From: Bryobacteraceae bacterium
Lineage (GTDB): Bacteria > Acidobacteriota > Terriglobia > Bryobacterales > Bryobacteraceae
Direction of reading: 5' to 3'
NCBI GenBank assembly: GCA_029975915.1
Contig: JARKOC010000058.1
Span: 1 to 64,000, forward strand
Length of the DNA: 64,000 nt
The position numbers were made by a program, and so were the translations under genes. The notes beneath the pieces were generated by a model. That model saw only the letters and a program-made list of their open reading frames with translations, was not told where the DNA came from and did not search any database. Numbering within the stretch: the first letter of the stretch is position 1; the number at the start of each line of letters is the position of its first letter. This document shows positions 40,159 through 50,768 of the stretch, one piece after another.

Positions 40159-42517
40159 GCCTGTACGTCTTTCCTTGCTGAGCCGCTATGCTGATTTCGC
40201 GGCCCGCGTACCTCACCTTGAGCAGCTTGGCTTCTGATGCTTTGATGGCGGCTGAGACCAGTCTCCCGTCGCGCCAGGTCAGCGATACAGTGAAGCCGCC
40301 TCGGGCGGTGAGTCCAGTCGCGGACCCGGAGTTGAACTCCTTCGGCAGGGCAGGGAGCAGGTGTATAAAGCCGGCTAAGCCCCGTTGGACCTCAGTCAGC
40401 GATGTTGGCGTGGCGTAGGGATCGTGGGACTGTACCAGCATTTCAGCAATGCCCGCGGCCGCGCCGAAGTTGCCGTCGATTTGGAAGGGCGGATGGGCGT
40501 CGAACAGGTTGCGGTAAAGGCCCGACCGGGCTTTGCCGCCCTCAAAGGCGGGGCGAATCAGGTTGCGCAGGATGAGATAGGCATGGTCGCCTTCGAGCAG
40601 GCGCGCCCAGAGATTGATCTTCCAGCCCATGGACCAGCCGGTGGCCTCGTCGCCGCGCAGTTCGAGCGATTTGCGCGCGGCAGCGAAGAGATCCGGAGTG
40701 CCGTAGGCAGTGATCTCGGAACCGGGGAAGAGGCCGAACATGTGGGATACATGGCGGTGCTTGTTGTTGGGGTCGTCGATGTCGTCAAGCCATTCCTGGA
40801 GTTGGCCCAGACGGCCGATCTGATTGGGCGCGATGCGCGGACGGAGATCGTTCAGTTTGGCGCGGAGGTCCTCATCGGTTCCCAGGATCTCCGAAGCTGC
40901 GATGACATTGCCGAAAAGATTCCGCACGATCTGGTGGTCCATGGTTGGACCCATGACGAGTCCGCCCTGCTCGGGCGAGTTGCTGGGGCCGGAGATGAGC
41001 CATTTCCGCTTGGGATCGGGGATGAGATAGGCGGCGAAGAACTCGGCCGCTCCGCGCATGAGCGGGTAGGCGGTGTCGCGGAGGAATGCCTTGTCGCCGG
41101 TGACCAGGTAGTGTTCCCAGGCGTGCTGGGCGAGCCATGCGCCGCCGGTGGGCCAGATGCCGTGGTCAGAGGCGTTGATGGGGGCAGTGCCGCGCCAAAG
41201 GTCGAAGTTGTGGTGCAGAACCCAACCAGGGGCGCCGTAGTGCTCGCGGGCGGTGACGGCGCCCGACTGAGCCACTTCCTTCAAAGCGTCAATCAGCGGC
41301 AGCTGGCATTCGGCGAGATTGGCCGTCCACGAAGGCCAGTAATTCATCTCGGTGTTGATGTTGACGGTGTACTTGCTATCCCAGGAGGGTTTGTTCGAAT
41401 CGTTCCAGATGCCTTGAAGATTGGCCGGCTGACCTCCGGGACGGCTTGATGCGATCAGCAGGTAGCGGCCATAGTGAAACAGCATGGCCGCGAGTCCCGG
41501 GTCACGATGGGTTGCGAAATTGGCGACCCGGATGTCGGTGGCGAGCCGGTCGGCTTCGGTGGTCTCAAAGTTCAGGGTGACGCGGCGGAACAGGCGCTGG
41601 TGGTCTGCGATGTGGGCAGCGCGCAGGGTTTTGTAGGACTTGCGAGAGGCGGCGGCGAGCGCGGCCTGAGTTCGCTTGGATGGATCGGCCGAGACGTCGC
41701 GGAAGTTGACATGGTTGGTGGCGGCGCCCAACAGCAGAGTGACTGCGTTCGCGCCGCCGACGATGATCTGGCCGTTTTGCGCCGCCAACTGGCCGCCTTC
41801 GATGATCACCCGAAGCCGGGCTTCGAAACGGATGGCGGAGCCGGCAACGGCGCCTGCCATGACGATTTCGTTCCCAGCCGATGTGACCGAGGCGTTCGCG
41901 TGCGCAGGCTTGAGCGAAAGGGTGAAGTTGAGCGCGGCTCGCTTCGAGGCGGACAGACGGACGGCGATGACACGGTCTGGATAGCTGGCAAATACCTCGC
42001 GCTGGTAAGTCGTGCCGCCTGGAGCGGCGTAGGTCGTCCCGGCGATGGCCGTATCGAGATTGAGCGACCGTTCGTAGCGGTCAAGAGCCGGGGTCTGGCC
42101 CGAGTGGTCGATGACGATCTCACCCAATGCCTGATAGGCCTTCTGCCGCAAAGGCACGCTCATGAATTCGCGCAGTGCCAGGTCCTGGGCCTCCTTCTGC
42201 CGGCCAGCGAAGAGGAGTTCACGGATCTGAGCAAGATACTTGGCTGCGCCCTTATGCGAGTAGTCGTGCGGACCGCCGGTCCACACCGTCGATTCATTGA
42301 ACTGGATGCGTTCGGCAGGGACCGTACCGTAGACCATTGCGCCCATGTGGCCGTTGCCAACAGGCAAGGCCTCGGTCCAATCCCGCGCCGGCGAGTTGTA
42401 CCAAAGCAGTGTGGGCGGTTGGGGTTTTTCCTTCTGAACCGGAACCATGAACGGCTTGGGCGCTGCCGCCAGGGTGAAGGCTGCGAGCGTCAGAATCAGG
42501 ATGAACTTGCGGGACAT
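40130..42517 (-). CDS. Alpha-L-fucosidase, glycoside hydrolase family 95
   Basis: A 795-residue exported enzyme that releases alpha-1,2-linked L-fucose. Signal peptide [19 protein letters not shown]. Family landmarks are [18 protein letters not shown] and [15 protein letters not shown] at the N-terminus, and [52 protein letters not shown] and [18 protein letters not shown] in the catalytic (alpha/alpha)6 barrel. ATG 42517 is chosen; ATG 42532 is possible. It is divergent from GH92 with 73 bases between. Its last codons overlap the Rhs fragment, but its C-terminus looks complete. Confidence 0.9.
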   Translation of the reverse strand: MSRKFILILTLAAFTLAAAPKPFMVPVQKEKPQPPTLLWYNSPARDWTEALPVGNGHMGAMVYGTVPAERIQFNESTVWTGGPHDYSHKGAAKYLAQIRELLFAGRQKEAQDLALREFMSVPLRQKAYQALGEIVIDHSGQTPALDRYERSLNLDTAIAGTTYAAPGGTTYQREVFASYPDRVIAVRLSASKRAALNFTLSLKPAHANASVTSAGNEIVMAGAVAGSAIRFEARLRVIIEGGQLAAQNGQIIVGGANAVTLLLGAATNHVNFRDVSADPSKRTQAALAAASRKSYKTLRAAHIADHQRLFRRVTLNFETTEADRLATDIRVANFATHRDPGLAAMLFHYGRYLLIASSRPGGQPANLQGIWNDSNKPSWDSKYTVNINTEMNYWPSWTANLAECQLPLIDALKEVAQSGAVTAREHYGAPGWVLHHNFDLWRGTAPINASDHGIWPTGGAWLAQHAWEHYLVTGDKAFLRDTAYPLMRGAAEFFAAYLIPDPKRKWLISGPSNSPEQGGLVMGPTMDHQIVRNLFGNVIAASEILGTDEDLRAKLNDLRPRIAPNQIGRLGQLQEWLDDIDDPNNKHRHVSHMFGLFPGSEITAYGTPDLFAAARKSLELRGDEATGWSMGWKINLWARLLEGDHAYLILRNLIRPAFEGGKARSGLYRNLFDAHPPFQIDGNFGAAAGIAEMLVQSHDPYATPTSLTEVQRGLAGFIHLLPALPKEFNSGSATGLTARGGFTVSLTWRDGRLVSAAIKASEAKLLKVRYAGREISIAAQQGKTYRLGADLEVRH

Positions 42518-42578
42518 GATCAAGAGCATCATGACACGGACGCGGGTGGCGAACCGGGTTGGCCGCAGTGTGTTTGGG

Positions 42579-42584
42579 TAAGAT
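42579..42584 (+). promoter_or_regulatory. -10 box TAAGAT of the GH92 gene
   Basis: TAAGAT ends 6 bases before ATG 42591 in the 73-bp divergent gap. There is no Shine-Dalgarno sequence, so transcription probably starts at the codon. Confidence 0.4.
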
Positions 42585-42590
42585 CGGGTC

Positions 42591-44945
42591 ATGCGAGTAC
42601 TGTGCGGCATTGCGTTGTTGACGGGTCTGCTGCCTGCAGCCGAGCGGCCCGTGGACCTGGTGAACCCGTTCGTGGACACGCACAAGTCGAGGTGGTTCTT
42701 TTTTGCCTCCGCCGGACGGCCTTTCGGGATGGTGAAGCTGAGCCCGGATACGCAGATGTACGGGACCTGGAACTCAGGTTATCTCTACAACGAGAAATAC
42801 GTCCGCGCCTTCTCGCACATCCACGACTGGCAGATCGCGGGCGTGCCGGTGATGCCGGCAACCGGCGGCTTGCGTGGGCACCAGGGATTCGAAGCGGCCA
42901 AATCGGCCTTCTCGCACGACAAGGAGATCGCGCGGCCCGGCTATCACAAGGTCTTTCTCGACGACTACGGCATCACGGCGGAGTTGACATCGACCAAGCG
43001 TGTTGGCTTCCACCGCTATCACTTCCCGGCCAGTGAACAGGCGCACATCAATTTCGACGTTGGCGCGCGCATCGCGCACGGCCCGATCTCGGATGCGTGG
43101 CTGCGGAGAGTGTCGGATCGCGAACTCGAGGGCTGGGCCGTGATGGCCCCGACAAACCGCCGAAAGAAGCCGCTCAAGGTATTTTTCGCGATTCAGTTGA
43201 ACCGGCCGTTCAGCCGGTTCACGGTGTGGCGGCCGCTGCCGGGCGAGGCGGCGAAGGAAAAGCCGGTGCGGGAAGTTGTTCCCGGAAATCCCGAGGAAGT
43301 GGCCGGGGCTGAGACCGGCGGTGCTGTGAGCTTCAAGTTCGCAAAGCCCGAAATGGTGCTATTGAAGGTGGCCATCAGCTATGTCGGCCAGGAGCAGGCG
43401 CGGCTGAACATGGCGGCGGAACTCCCGCATTGGGATTTCGAAAGAGTGGTGCGGGAATCAGAGGACGAGTGGAACGAGATCCTGGGGCGGATGGAAGTCA
43501 CTGGCGGCACGCGCGAGCAGCGGGTGAAGTTCTACACCGACCTGTGGCATGCATTGCTGGGGCGCGGGGCGTTTAGCGACGCCAACGGGAAGTACATCGA
43601 CAACACCGGCAATACGCCAAAAGTGCGTCAGGTCCCGCTGGACGGCTCGGGCAAGCCGGTTCGCGACACCTACAATTCAGACTCCTTCTGGGGGTCGCAC
43701 TGGACGCTGAACGTACTATGGCCGATCGCCTGGCCCAAGGTGATGAACGATCAGGCGGCGTCGCTCGTCGATTACTACTCGATGGGCGGAATGATCGCGC
43801 GCGGGCCGAGCGGAGGCAATTATACGTTTGTGATGATCGGCGACCAGGCCTTGCCGTTGATCGCGGCGGCATATTTCAAGGGCATCCGCGATTTCGATTT
43901 GAAGGCGGCCTACGACGGATCGCGCAAGAACGCTTTTACTGGCGGCATTCGCGACCACGCGGGCTACGAGGCGGGACCGAACGCCGAGGGCGGCGGGATG
44001 AAGTATTACGTTGAGAGGGGCTACGTTCCCTTGGGGCAGTTCGGCACGGGCAGCCACCGCGAGGGAGCCGCCCAGACGCTCGAATACGCCTATCAGGACG
44101 CGGCTCTGGCGAATCTGGCGCGCGCCCTGGGGCATGTCGAGGACGCAAGGCTGTTTGGGGAGCGCAGCCGGAACTGGCGCAAGCTGTTTGACCCGTCCAC
44201 GGGCTACATCCGCCCGAGGAACATGGACGGAAGCTGGTACGAGCCGTTCACGCCAACCTGCGAGGGCTTCAACTGCCGCGGATTCGTCGAATCGAACGCG
44301 GCGATCTATACCTACTTTGTCCCGCACGATCTGCCGGGTCTGATCGATGCCCTGGGCGGCAATGAGAAGTTCGTTGAGAAACTGCAAAGGCAGTTCGAAC
44401 TGGCTGCGCCGGCGCGCTTCATCACTCCGCACGGCAAGCACGGCGAGAACTGGATCGACTACGAAAACCAGCCCGCCTGCCACATGGCGCACCTGTTTTC
44501 GCACGCCGGGGCGCCATGGTTGACGCAGTATTGGGTGCGGCGCGTGAAGCGCGACGTTTTCGGCAACATCACGCCGCAGGGGGGCTACAACGGTGACGAA
44601 GACCAGGGCCAGATGGGCGCGTTGGGCGTATTGATGGCGATTGGGCTGTTCGATTCAACCGGCGGCATCGCGCCGGAGCCGAGATACGAAATCACCACTC
44701 CGTTGTTTGACCGGGTAACGATCCGTTTGGATGCCCACGGAAACAAGGGCCGGCGGTTCGTCATTAGAACGGTGAACAATTCCGCATCGAACGACTACAT
44801 TCAATCGGCCCGGCTCAACGGGCGGCCGCTGGAAGGGCGGTTTTGGATCACGCACGCCGAACTGATCGCCGGCGGTGAACTTGAGCTGACACTTGGACCG
44901 GAGCCGGACAAACGGTGGGGCGTAGCGAATCGCCGAGCTAATTGA
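42591..44945 (+). CDS. Alpha-mannosidase, glycoside hydrolase family 92
   Basis: A 784-residue exo-mannosidase that needs calcium in characterised relatives. Signal peptide [18 protein letters not shown]-terminal beta domain opens with [16 protein letters not shown]. The catalytic barrel shows [20 protein letters not shown] substrate contacts, [29 protein letters not shown] and [25 protein letters not shown], and [13 protein letters not shown] carries the catalytic acid region. It targets alpha-mannosides of glycoproteins or yeast-type mannans. It overlaps the convergent lipoprotein gene by 8 bp. Confidence 0.88.
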   Translation: MRVLCGIALLTGLLPAAERPVDLVNPFVDTHKSRWFFFASAGRPFGMVKLSPDTQMYGTWNSGYLYNEKYVRAFSHIHDWQIAGVPVMPATGGLRGHQGFEAAKSAFSHDKEIARPGYHKVFLDDYGITAELTSTKRVGFHRYHFPASEQAHINFDVGARIAHGPISDAWLRRVSDRELEGWAVMAPTNRRKKPLKVFFAIQLNRPFSRFTVWRPLPGEAAKEKPVREVVPGNPEEVAGAETGGAVSFKFAKPEMVLLKVAISYVGQEQARLNMAAELPHWDFERVVRESEDEWNEILGRMEVTGGTREQRVKFYTDLWHALLGRGAFSDANGKYIDNTGNTPKVRQVPLDGSGKPVRDTYNSDSFWGSHWTLNVLWPIAWPKVMNDQAASLVDYYSMGGMIARGPSGGNYTFVMIGDQALPLIAAAYFKGIRDFDLKAAYDGSRKNAFTGGIRDHAGYEAGPNAEGGGMKYYVERGYVPLGQFGTGSHREGAAQTLEYAYQDAALANLARALGHVEDARLFGERSRNWRKLFDPSTGYIRPRNMDGSWYEPFTPTCEGFNCRGFVESNAAIYTYFVPHDLPGLIDALGGNEKFVEKLQRQFELAAPARFITPHGKHGENWIDYENQPACHMAHLFSHAGAPWLTQYWVRRVKRDVFGNITPQGGYNGDEDQGQMGALGVLMAIGLFDSTGGIAPEPRYEITTPLFDRVTIRLDAHGNKGRRFVIRTVNNSASNDYIQSARLNGRPLEGRFWITHAELIAGGELELTLGPEPDKRWGVANRRAN

Positions 44946-45561
44946 TCGAACTCCGAAGGTCCCGGCCGAGGCTGGCAGCGCGCAGAGCAAGTTGCGCCGC
45001 TGTGCGGATGTCTGCGGACTGCATTTTCTCGGCTTCAGCAATGAAACCTCGGACGCGCTCGGCTGTGTTGGTCTGAGCCCGTGTCAGTTGCACCCCCGAA
45101 ATTGCGGCAAGACTGGAACGGGCCGCGGCAATTGCGGATTCGTACTGCTGCTGGTATTGGTTGCGCTGGTTATCGTCGAGCAGTTCGCCAAACTGGGGAA
45201 CTTTCGCGGTAGCGGGAGCGGGATTGGCGGCGGACTTTTCCGCTGGAGTTGTGGAGGGCGTGGCCGCCTGAGTGGCAGGCTGGCTCCTGCGCGGTGAACG
45301 GGACCGCGGCTGAGGCTTAGCCGCCGGCGCCGGAGGCGGGGAAATCTTGCCTGGCTCCTGCGGGACAATCTCCTCAGGCGGCGTCTTCAGCGGAACGGCC
45401 GGAGCCTGGGGCTGCACCGCGGGCGCCTCCACCACAGGCGTCTTGCTGGGCTCGATCGGCGGAGGAAGTGTGACAGGCGGCAGAGGAGGCGCGGGCTGTT
45501 TCTTCCGGCATCCGCCGAGCAGCGTCAAGAGGAGCAGAACTACCAGCAGTGCGCGTTTCAT
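44938..45561 (-). CDS. Pro-rich lipoprotein in a two-component operon
   Basis: A 207-residue lipoprotein: signal and lipobox MKRALLVVLLLLTLLGGC, a long Pro/Ala/Lys-rich linker (about residues 19-115), and a helical C-terminal domain (QRNQYQQQYESAIAAARSSL, RVRGFIAEAEKMQ). No family recognised. Its ATG overlaps the stop of the histidine kinase by 4 bp, so it is coupled to it. It may be a periplasmic partner or a target of that signalling system. Confidence 0.72.
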   Translation of the reverse strand: MKRALLVVLLLLTLLGGCRKKQPAPPLPPVTLPPPIEPSKTPVVEAPAVQPQAPAVPLKTPPEEIVPQEPGKISPPPAPAAKPQPRSRSPRRSQPATQAATPSTTPAEKSAANPAPATAKVPQFGELLDDNQRNQYQQQYESAIAAARSSLAAISGVQLTRAQTNTAERVRGFIAEAEKMQSADIRTAAQLALRAASLGRDLRSSIN

Positions 45562-47036
45562 TCGGCAGGCAACCTCAAGGTGAACCTGGACCCTTCGCCG
45601 GGCCCGCCTCCAACTTCGATCGCGCCCCCGTGGAGTTGCACGGCGCGGAAGGTCATTGCCAACCCGATGCCTGAGCCCTGTGGTTTGGTCGAGTAGTAGA
45701 GCTGAAATATCTTTTCCCGTTGCTCCGGAGCGATCCCAGGTCCTGTATCCGAGATGGTGATGGTGGCGTCGCTGCTTTCGTGGGACACTTCCACCTCCAG
45801 TATTCCACCATCCGGCATGGCCTCCAGCGCGTTCCGGCAGACGTTCCAAACAGCCTGCTTCAGGATTCCCGCATCCCCGCGGACCACGATTCGTCCGGCC
45901 GGCCTGACCCATTTCACTTCGATTCCCGATGCCGTGGCCTCCGGGGTCAACATGCTCACGGTCTCATCGACGAGCGCGCCGACGTCAACTTCAACGGTTT
46001 CGATTTCGAGAGGACGCGTGAAATCAAGGAACGTCCTGACGACGCGATCCAGGCGATTGATCTCCTCCGATATCACGGAAAACTCGTCCGTGGCATCAGG
46101 GACTTCCGGCAGGACCCGGTTTTTCAGCAGTTCCAGTCTGAGCGCGATCGAGTTCAAGGGGTTCTTTATTTCGTGCGCCACGCCTCCCGTGAGGCGGTTG
46201 ATCGCCGCCAGGCGTCTCTCCATGGATCCCCTCAGTTCGGTCGCTCCTTCGCGCGCTCCACGGAACTGCTCGCCGAGCAACCGCAGCTTCTGTTCCACCA
46301 CCTGGAACTCGGATGCCGAACTGACATGCGCCTGCCCGACCAGTTGGCCGCTGGAAATCAAGTCGATGGCCGCTCCCAGTCTGGCCAGCGGGCGGAGCGA
46401 GATGCGGGCGACGAAAAACGCGAGAACGGATGCGATAATTACCGCCCCAAGTGAGGCCAGCGCCGTTGATCCGATGGAGGGCAGCAGCGCTTCGCGCAGC
46501 AGCACTGAAGAGACCAAGACCTGAATGCGGAACACGGGCAGCGGTTGGCCGAGAACTCCCAGATTCACCCGGCTTTCATAGTCGATGCCGCCGCCGAGGA
46601 TGGCGAGCATGCGGTCGAGCGGGCCCAGTTCGAGCAGATTCCTGAGCGTCAGCCGGCTCGGCATTTGCGCGCCAACCCGGGCGCGGTTGGTCGAGGCGAG
46701 GATCCGGGATTGCTCGTCAGCCACCGAGATCTCGACGATCGACCTGGTCTGCGCCAGCAGGCCGGCAAGCATGACGGGAAGTTCCTCATCCGCGGCCAGA
46801 GCATCCCGCCAGTTGGACCTGATGTTCTCGACCGAGACATCGCCTCGCGGGGCGGGACTCTCCTCGACGCGGTGCATCACCCACCTTTTCACAAACTGCG
46901 CCGTTGTATTGGAACGCTCGTTTACATGGGTCAGCCAGGTGGCCGTGACCGCGTTTAGATGCATCGCCGACAGGACGACCGAAGTGACAACAACAAGGGC
47001 GACCATCGTCACCAGAAGCCTGAGTTTGAGCGACAT
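45558..47036 (-). CDS. Sensor histidine kinase (NtrB-like partner)
   Basis: A 492-residue membrane kinase. Membrane helices at about 5-27 and 190-212 flank a periplasmic sensing region, followed by a HAMP-like linker (RISLRPLARLGAAIDLISSG). The phospho-acceptor His is in TGGVAHEIKNPLNSIALRLE. The ATP-binding domain has the N-box (VWNVCRNALEAM), G1 (SDTGPGIAPEQ) and G2 (STKPQGSGIGLAM). It is 16 bases downstream of the NtrC-type regulator and presumably phosphorylates it. Confidence 0.9.
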   Translation of the reverse strand: MSLKLRLLVTMVALVVVTSVVLSAMHLNAVTATWLTHVNERSNTTAQFVKRWVMHRVEESPAPRGDVSVENIRSNWRDALAADEELPVMLAGLLAQTRSIVEISVADEQSRILASTNRARVGAQMPSRLTLRNLLELGPLDRMLAILGGGIDYESRVNLGVLGQPLPVFRIQVLVSSVLLREALLPSIGSTALASLGAVIIASVLAFFVARISLRPLARLGAAIDLISSGQLVGQAHVSSASEFQVVEQKLRLLGEQFRGAREGATELRGSMERRLAAINRLTGGVAHEIKNPLNSIALRLELLKNRVLPEVPDATDEFSVISEEINRLDRVVRTFLDFTRPLEIETVEVDVGALVDETVSMLTPEATASGIEVKWVRPAGRIVVRGDAGILKQAVWNVCRNALEAMPDGGILEVEVSHESSDATITISDTGPGIAPEQREKIFQLYYSTKPQGSGIGLAMTFRAVQLHGGAIEVGGGPGEGSRFTLRLPAE

Positions 47037-47052
47037 GGCGTGTCTGTTGTCC

Positions 47053-48435
47053 TTAGGCCGAGGTCTCGTAATCCTTCAATTTGTTGAACAACGTCTTAAT
47101 GCTGATGCCGAGAATGGCGGCGGCGCGTGTCCGGTTGCCCTCCGTATGACGCATTGTCGCTTCAATCAGAGCCCGCTCGGCCTGCGCGACGGTTGAGCCA
47201 ACCGTCAAAGTCAGCGATGGCAACTCGGAATCCAACTGCGGGGTCTGGCCAGGCAGGACCGCGAACCGCGGAAGGTGCGCCGGGCGAATCTCTCCCTGGC
47301 CGGCCAGAATGACGGCGCGTTCCAATGCGTTGCGCAGTTCCCTGACATTACCCGGCCAGTCATGCCCGCGGAGGATTTCGAAGGCGTCCTGCGCGATCCC
47401 GGTGACGCGGCATCCATGGCGCGAGTTCATCTCGGGCAGCATGGCGGCGCAGAGTTGGCCAAGATCCTCAATCCTTTTGCGCAGCGGAGGCAGGTGGACC
47501 TCGAAAACGTTCAACCGGAAGAAGAGGTCCTCGCGGAACCGGCCTTCGCCGATCGCCGACTTCAGGTCGGCGTTCGTTGATGCCAGTACGCGGACATCGA
47601 CCGCGATCTCCTTCGAGCCGCCCAGCCGGCGGACCCTCCTGTCCTCGAGCACACGCAGCAGTTTCACCTGCGTGGTCATCGGCATGTCTCCGATCTCATC
47701 GAGAAGCAGCGTGCCTCCGTTGGCAAGCTCGAAGCATCCGCTGCGCCTTTCCGCGGCGCCGGTGAATGCTCCTTTCTCATGTCCGAACAGTTCGCTCTCG
47801 ATCAGAGTCTCAGGCAGCGCGGCGCAGTTGAGGGCGATGAACGGGCCGGCGGCGCGGGGGCTCAGCCCGTGAATCGCTCGCGCGGCGAGTTCCTTCCCTG
47901 TTCCGCTTTCGCCGGTGATCAGGACCGTTGCCGACGTGGGCGCGACCTGCCGGATGAGAATGAATGCCTCTTTCATCCCCGCCGACGAGCCAGCCATGTC
48001 GCCCAGAACCCCCTGCGAGGAGAGTTGGCGGCCCAGGCGTTCGTTTTCCGCTTCGAGCCGGCCGAGTTCGATCGCTCGTTTGAGCAGAATCCGTAACGCG
48101 CCGGGCTGCAAGGGCTTTTCGAGGAACCAGAAGGCGCCCAGATCGTGGACCATCTCTATGGCGGTCTCGATGCTTCCGAACGCGGTGAGCATGATCGCGG
48201 GCGGCGCGCCTTCCATCTCTCCGAGACGGCGCAGCAGTTCCGGACCGTCCATCCTCGGCATCATGAGATCTGTCACAACGGCCAGGGGTTTGAAGGTCTC
48301 CATCAGTTCAAGGGCTTCCACGCCATCGGCCGCCGCCTGAGTTTCGTAGCCCCACGATGAAATCATGCTGGCCAGGGCTGTGCGCTGGTTGGCCTCGTCG
48401 TCAACCACAAGCACGCGGGCCCGCGTTTGTTCCAT
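47053..48435 (-). CDS. Sigma-54-dependent response regulator, NtrC family
   Basis: A 460-residue regulator: receiver domain at 1-120 (phospho-Asp in AVVTDLMMPRMDGPE), an AAA+ domain at about 140-375 with Walker A GESGTGKELAARAIH and the sigma-54 contact loop GAFTGA, Walker B LLLDEIGDMP, and a C-terminal Fis-type helix-turn-helix (NRTRAAAILGISIKTLFNKL). It activates promoters of the -24/-12 class when phosphorylated. It is 29 bases after the first histidine kinase and 16 before the second. Confidence 0.93.
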   Translation of the reverse strand: MEQTRARVLVVDDEANQRTALASMISSWGYETQAAADGVEALELMETFKPLAVVTDLMMPRMDGPELLRRLGEMEGAPPAIMLTAFGSIETAIEMVHDLGAFWFLEKPLQPGALRILLKRAIELGRLEAENERLGRQLSSQGVLGDMAGSSAGMKEAFILIRQVAPTSATVLITGESGTGKELAARAIHGLSPRAAGPFIALNCAALPETLIESELFGHEKGAFTGAAERRSGCFELANGGTLLLDEIGDMPMTTQVKLLRVLEDRRVRRLGGSKEIAVDVRVLASTNADLKSAIGEGRFREDLFFRLNVFEVHLPPLRKRIEDLGQLCAAMLPEMNSRHGCRVTGIAQDAFEILRGHDWPGNVRELRNALERAVILAGQGEIRPAHLPRFAVLPGQTPQLDSELPSLTLTVGSTVAQAERALIEATMRHTEGNRTRAAAILGISIKTLFNKLKDYETSA

Positions 48436-48464
48436 ACTCCTCCATTCTGCTGCAAGGGGCGGGC

Positions 48465-49970
48465 TCAGTCGATGGGCAAAACCCTGAGGTGGTTCGAACT
48501 ATCGCCTGCCGGCAGTGTCACGGTAAAGGTTGCGCCGCGGCCCTCCTCACTCTGCACCTGGACCCGGCCTCCATGCGCTTGTGCGATCCACTGCACGAAA
48601 CTCAGACCAAGGCCAATCCCCTTATCGGCATCTCCTCCATCCTCGCGAACCCTATAAAAGCGATCAAAAATGAACGGCAAATGCTCTTTAGAGATGCCCG
48701 GTCCGGTATCGGCCACCGTGAGCAGAATCTCGCTCTCGAACCGCCGGACCGAAACCCTGATCGAGTCGCCCGGCCGCGTGTATTTGAAAGCGTTGGAGAG
48801 CAGATTCATCAGCAGGCGCTCGAACTGAACCGGATCGACCTCGGCAGTGCAATTCTCCGGGACCTCGATCGATAGATCCAGGCCTTTCGCCGACGCGGGC
48901 AGTTCGAAGTGAGCGGCGCATTCTCTGACAAGCCGTGAGACGTCCACGAGAGAGGTCTGTAGAACGACTTGTCCACTTTCCGCCTGGGAGAGCAGCAGCA
49001 GCGACCTGACGATCTTCGACAACCGCTCCACGTCCTCCATGGCGGTTTCCATGGCCGTCCGGAATTCTTCGGCCGTCTTCGCTGTGATGAGCGCGACCTC
49101 CAACTGGCCCCGCACCGCCGTCAAAGGAGTTCTGAGTTCGTGCGAGGCATCGATGGTGAAACGCTTCACGCGGTCGAAGCTGCGCTCAAGCCGGTCGAGC
49201 ATTTCATTGAAACGGACCGTGAGAACATCAACTTCGTCCCGGGCGCCCCTGGGTGAGATGCGAAGCGACAGGGTTTCGCTCGAAACAACCTCCGCGGCTC
49301 TTGCCAGTTGCCGCAGAGGGAGCAACGCCCGTCCGGCCATCTGCCATGCCACCCATCCGAGCAGCCCGATTAGAACAGGCAGCGACCAAAAATACCACTT
49401 CAGCACGAGCCTCGTCTGCTGGTGAATGCCCTGAAGAGGTTGGGCCAGGGCGAGTACAAGGAGGGTGTCGCCGTGGGGGAATGGACCGCGCCGGATCATG
49501 AAACTGCGGCCCTGGGCGGTCTCGCGGAACTCGAACGCCGGTTCTCTAAGCACGGCTGCCGACCTGAGCGCGGAGCGCGTTTCGAGATCCGGAGAAGGGA
49601 AGTGTTCCGAGATTTCGAGCAGATTGCCGTTGGCATCCGCGATGAGAAGCCGCCGCCTCAGGCGGTTGACTGATTCCACTTGCACCGAATCGCCCGTCTC
49701 ATAGACCCACAGCGGACGGCCCTCGGAGAGATGAAGGTAGCCGCGAACTGCGCCCCATCGTTCCGTGAGCAGCGCCCGGGCCTCCCTCTCGATTGAGTTT
49801 TTCAGCGCCACCTGGAAGGCAAAGCCGGCTCCTAGCAAAACAACCGTCACCAGCGAGACATAACCCACCGCCAGCCGGAAACGCATGCTGCGGGCCAGGA
49901 TTCTGCCCGCCGATATCCATCGCTCGAATCGCGGGGAGCGGTTCGGCAGGACGGTCGTCGTCAAACTCAT
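48465..49970 (-). CDS. Sensor histidine kinase (CusS/heavy-metal-sensor-like)
   Basis: A 501-residue kinase with membrane segments at about 30-55 and 190-212 around a periplasmic domain. A HAMP domain (RALLPLRQLARAAEVVSSE) follows, then HisKA with FTIDASHELRTPLTAVRGQLE and HATPase with NLLSNAFKYTRPG, DTGPGISKEH and GIGLGLSFV. The arrangement resembles CusS/QseC-type kinases. It is 16 bases after the OmpR-type regulator and is its probable partner. The signal is unknown. Confidence 0.92.
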   Translation of the reverse strand: MSLTTTVLPNRSPRFERWISAGRILARSMRFRLAVGYVSLVTVVLLGAGFAFQVALKNSIEREARALLTERWGAVRGYLHLSEGRPLWVYETGDSVQVESVNRLRRRLLIADANGNLLEISEHFPSPDLETRSALRSAAVLREPAFEFRETAQGRSFMIRRGPFPHGDTLLVLALAQPLQGIHQQTRLVLKWYFWSLPVLIGLLGWVAWQMAGRALLPLRQLARAAEVVSSETLSLRISPRGARDEVDVLTVRFNEMLDRLERSFDRVKRFTIDASHELRTPLTAVRGQLEVALITAKTAEEFRTAMETAMEDVERLSKIVRSLLLLSQAESGQVVLQTSLVDVSRLVRECAAHFELPASAKGLDLSIEVPENCTAEVDPVQFERLLMNLLSNAFKYTRPGDSIRVSVRRFESEILLTVADTGPGISKEHLPFIFDRFYRVREDGGDADKGIGLGLSFVQWIAQAHGGRVQVQSEEGRGATFTVTLPAGDSSNHLRVLPID

Positions 49971-49986
49971 TGCCGGGACGGCACAA

Positions 49987-50679
49987 TCAAGCTTCCGGGC
50001 TCGGCTCGTCGCCAGGGCTCGTCAGCATGTATCCTGTGCCCCTCACCGTTTGAATCATCTTGACGGGGAAATTGTCGTCGATCTTACTCCGCAAGTGGCG
50101 GATGTAGACGTCGACGATGTTGGTCAGGCCGTCGTATTCCATGTCCCACACATGCTCGACGATCATCGTGCGCGACAGCGCCTTGCCGCGGTTCCGCATC
50201 ATGTACTCCAGGATGGAGAACTCCTTCGGCGCCAGATCGATCACCTCGCCTGCACGGACCACCCGGCGTTTAATGCAGTCCATCGTGAGATCGCCGACTG
50301 TCAGCTTATCCGCGGAGGTTTGCCCGCGGCGGAGCAGAGCGCGCACTCGTGCCAGGAGTTCGACAAAAGCGAATGGCTTCACCAGATAATCGTCGGCGCC
50401 CATCTCGAGGCCCTTCACCCGGTCGTCGATGCCGCCCCGCGCGCTGAGAATGAGCACCGCCGGACATGCCTTGCGGTTCTTGATCTTTGCCAGCAAGGAC
50501 AGCCCGTCGGTGTCTGGAAGCATCAGGTCGAGGATAAGAAGGTCGTAATCGAGCTCGTGGATGCGGGCAAGGCCGGACTTGCCATCGGTCGCCAAGTCCA
50601 CCTTATAGCCCGAACTCTCCAAACCCCGCTGCACAAAATCGGCGATACGGGCTTCGTCCTCAATCAGAAGGATTCTCAT
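49987..50679 (-). CDS. Response regulator, OmpR/PhoB family
   Basis: A 230-residue regulator: receiver domain (MRILLIEDEARI, phospho-Asp in LLILDLMLPDTDG, Lys in DDYLVKPF) and a winged-helix DNA-binding domain (FSILEYMMRNRGKALSRTMI, NIVDVYIRHLRSKID, IQTVRGTGYML). ATG 50679 has AGAGAGGA just upstream and aligns with the family; the six codons further upstream are not needed. First gene of a five-gene unit that continues through two kinases, an NtrC-type regulator and a lipoprotein. Confidence 0.93.
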   Translation of the reverse strand: MRILLIEDEARIADFVQRGLESSGYKVDLATDGKSGLARIHELDYDLLILDLMLPDTDGLSLLAKIKNRKACPAVLILSARGGIDDRVKGLEMGADDYLVKPFAFVELLARVRALLRRGQTSADKLTVGDLTMDCIKRRVVRAGEVIDLAPKEFSILEYMMRNRGKALSRTMIVEHVWDMEYDGLTNIVDVYIRHLRSKIDDNFPVKMIQTVRGTGYMLTSPGDEPSPEA

Positions 50680-50768
50680 TGTCCTCTCTACTCTCATTCT
50701 GTCGCAGCCCTGACCTTCCGGGCAAACGGCGGTTCTTCGCGATGATGGCTACAGCCGCGAAAAGTCAT

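Noticed and set aside
41474..43036. A 520-codon + strand frame across GH95 and the start of GH92
   Set aside because: It is antisense to GH95, then out of frame with GH92; no recognisable protein features.
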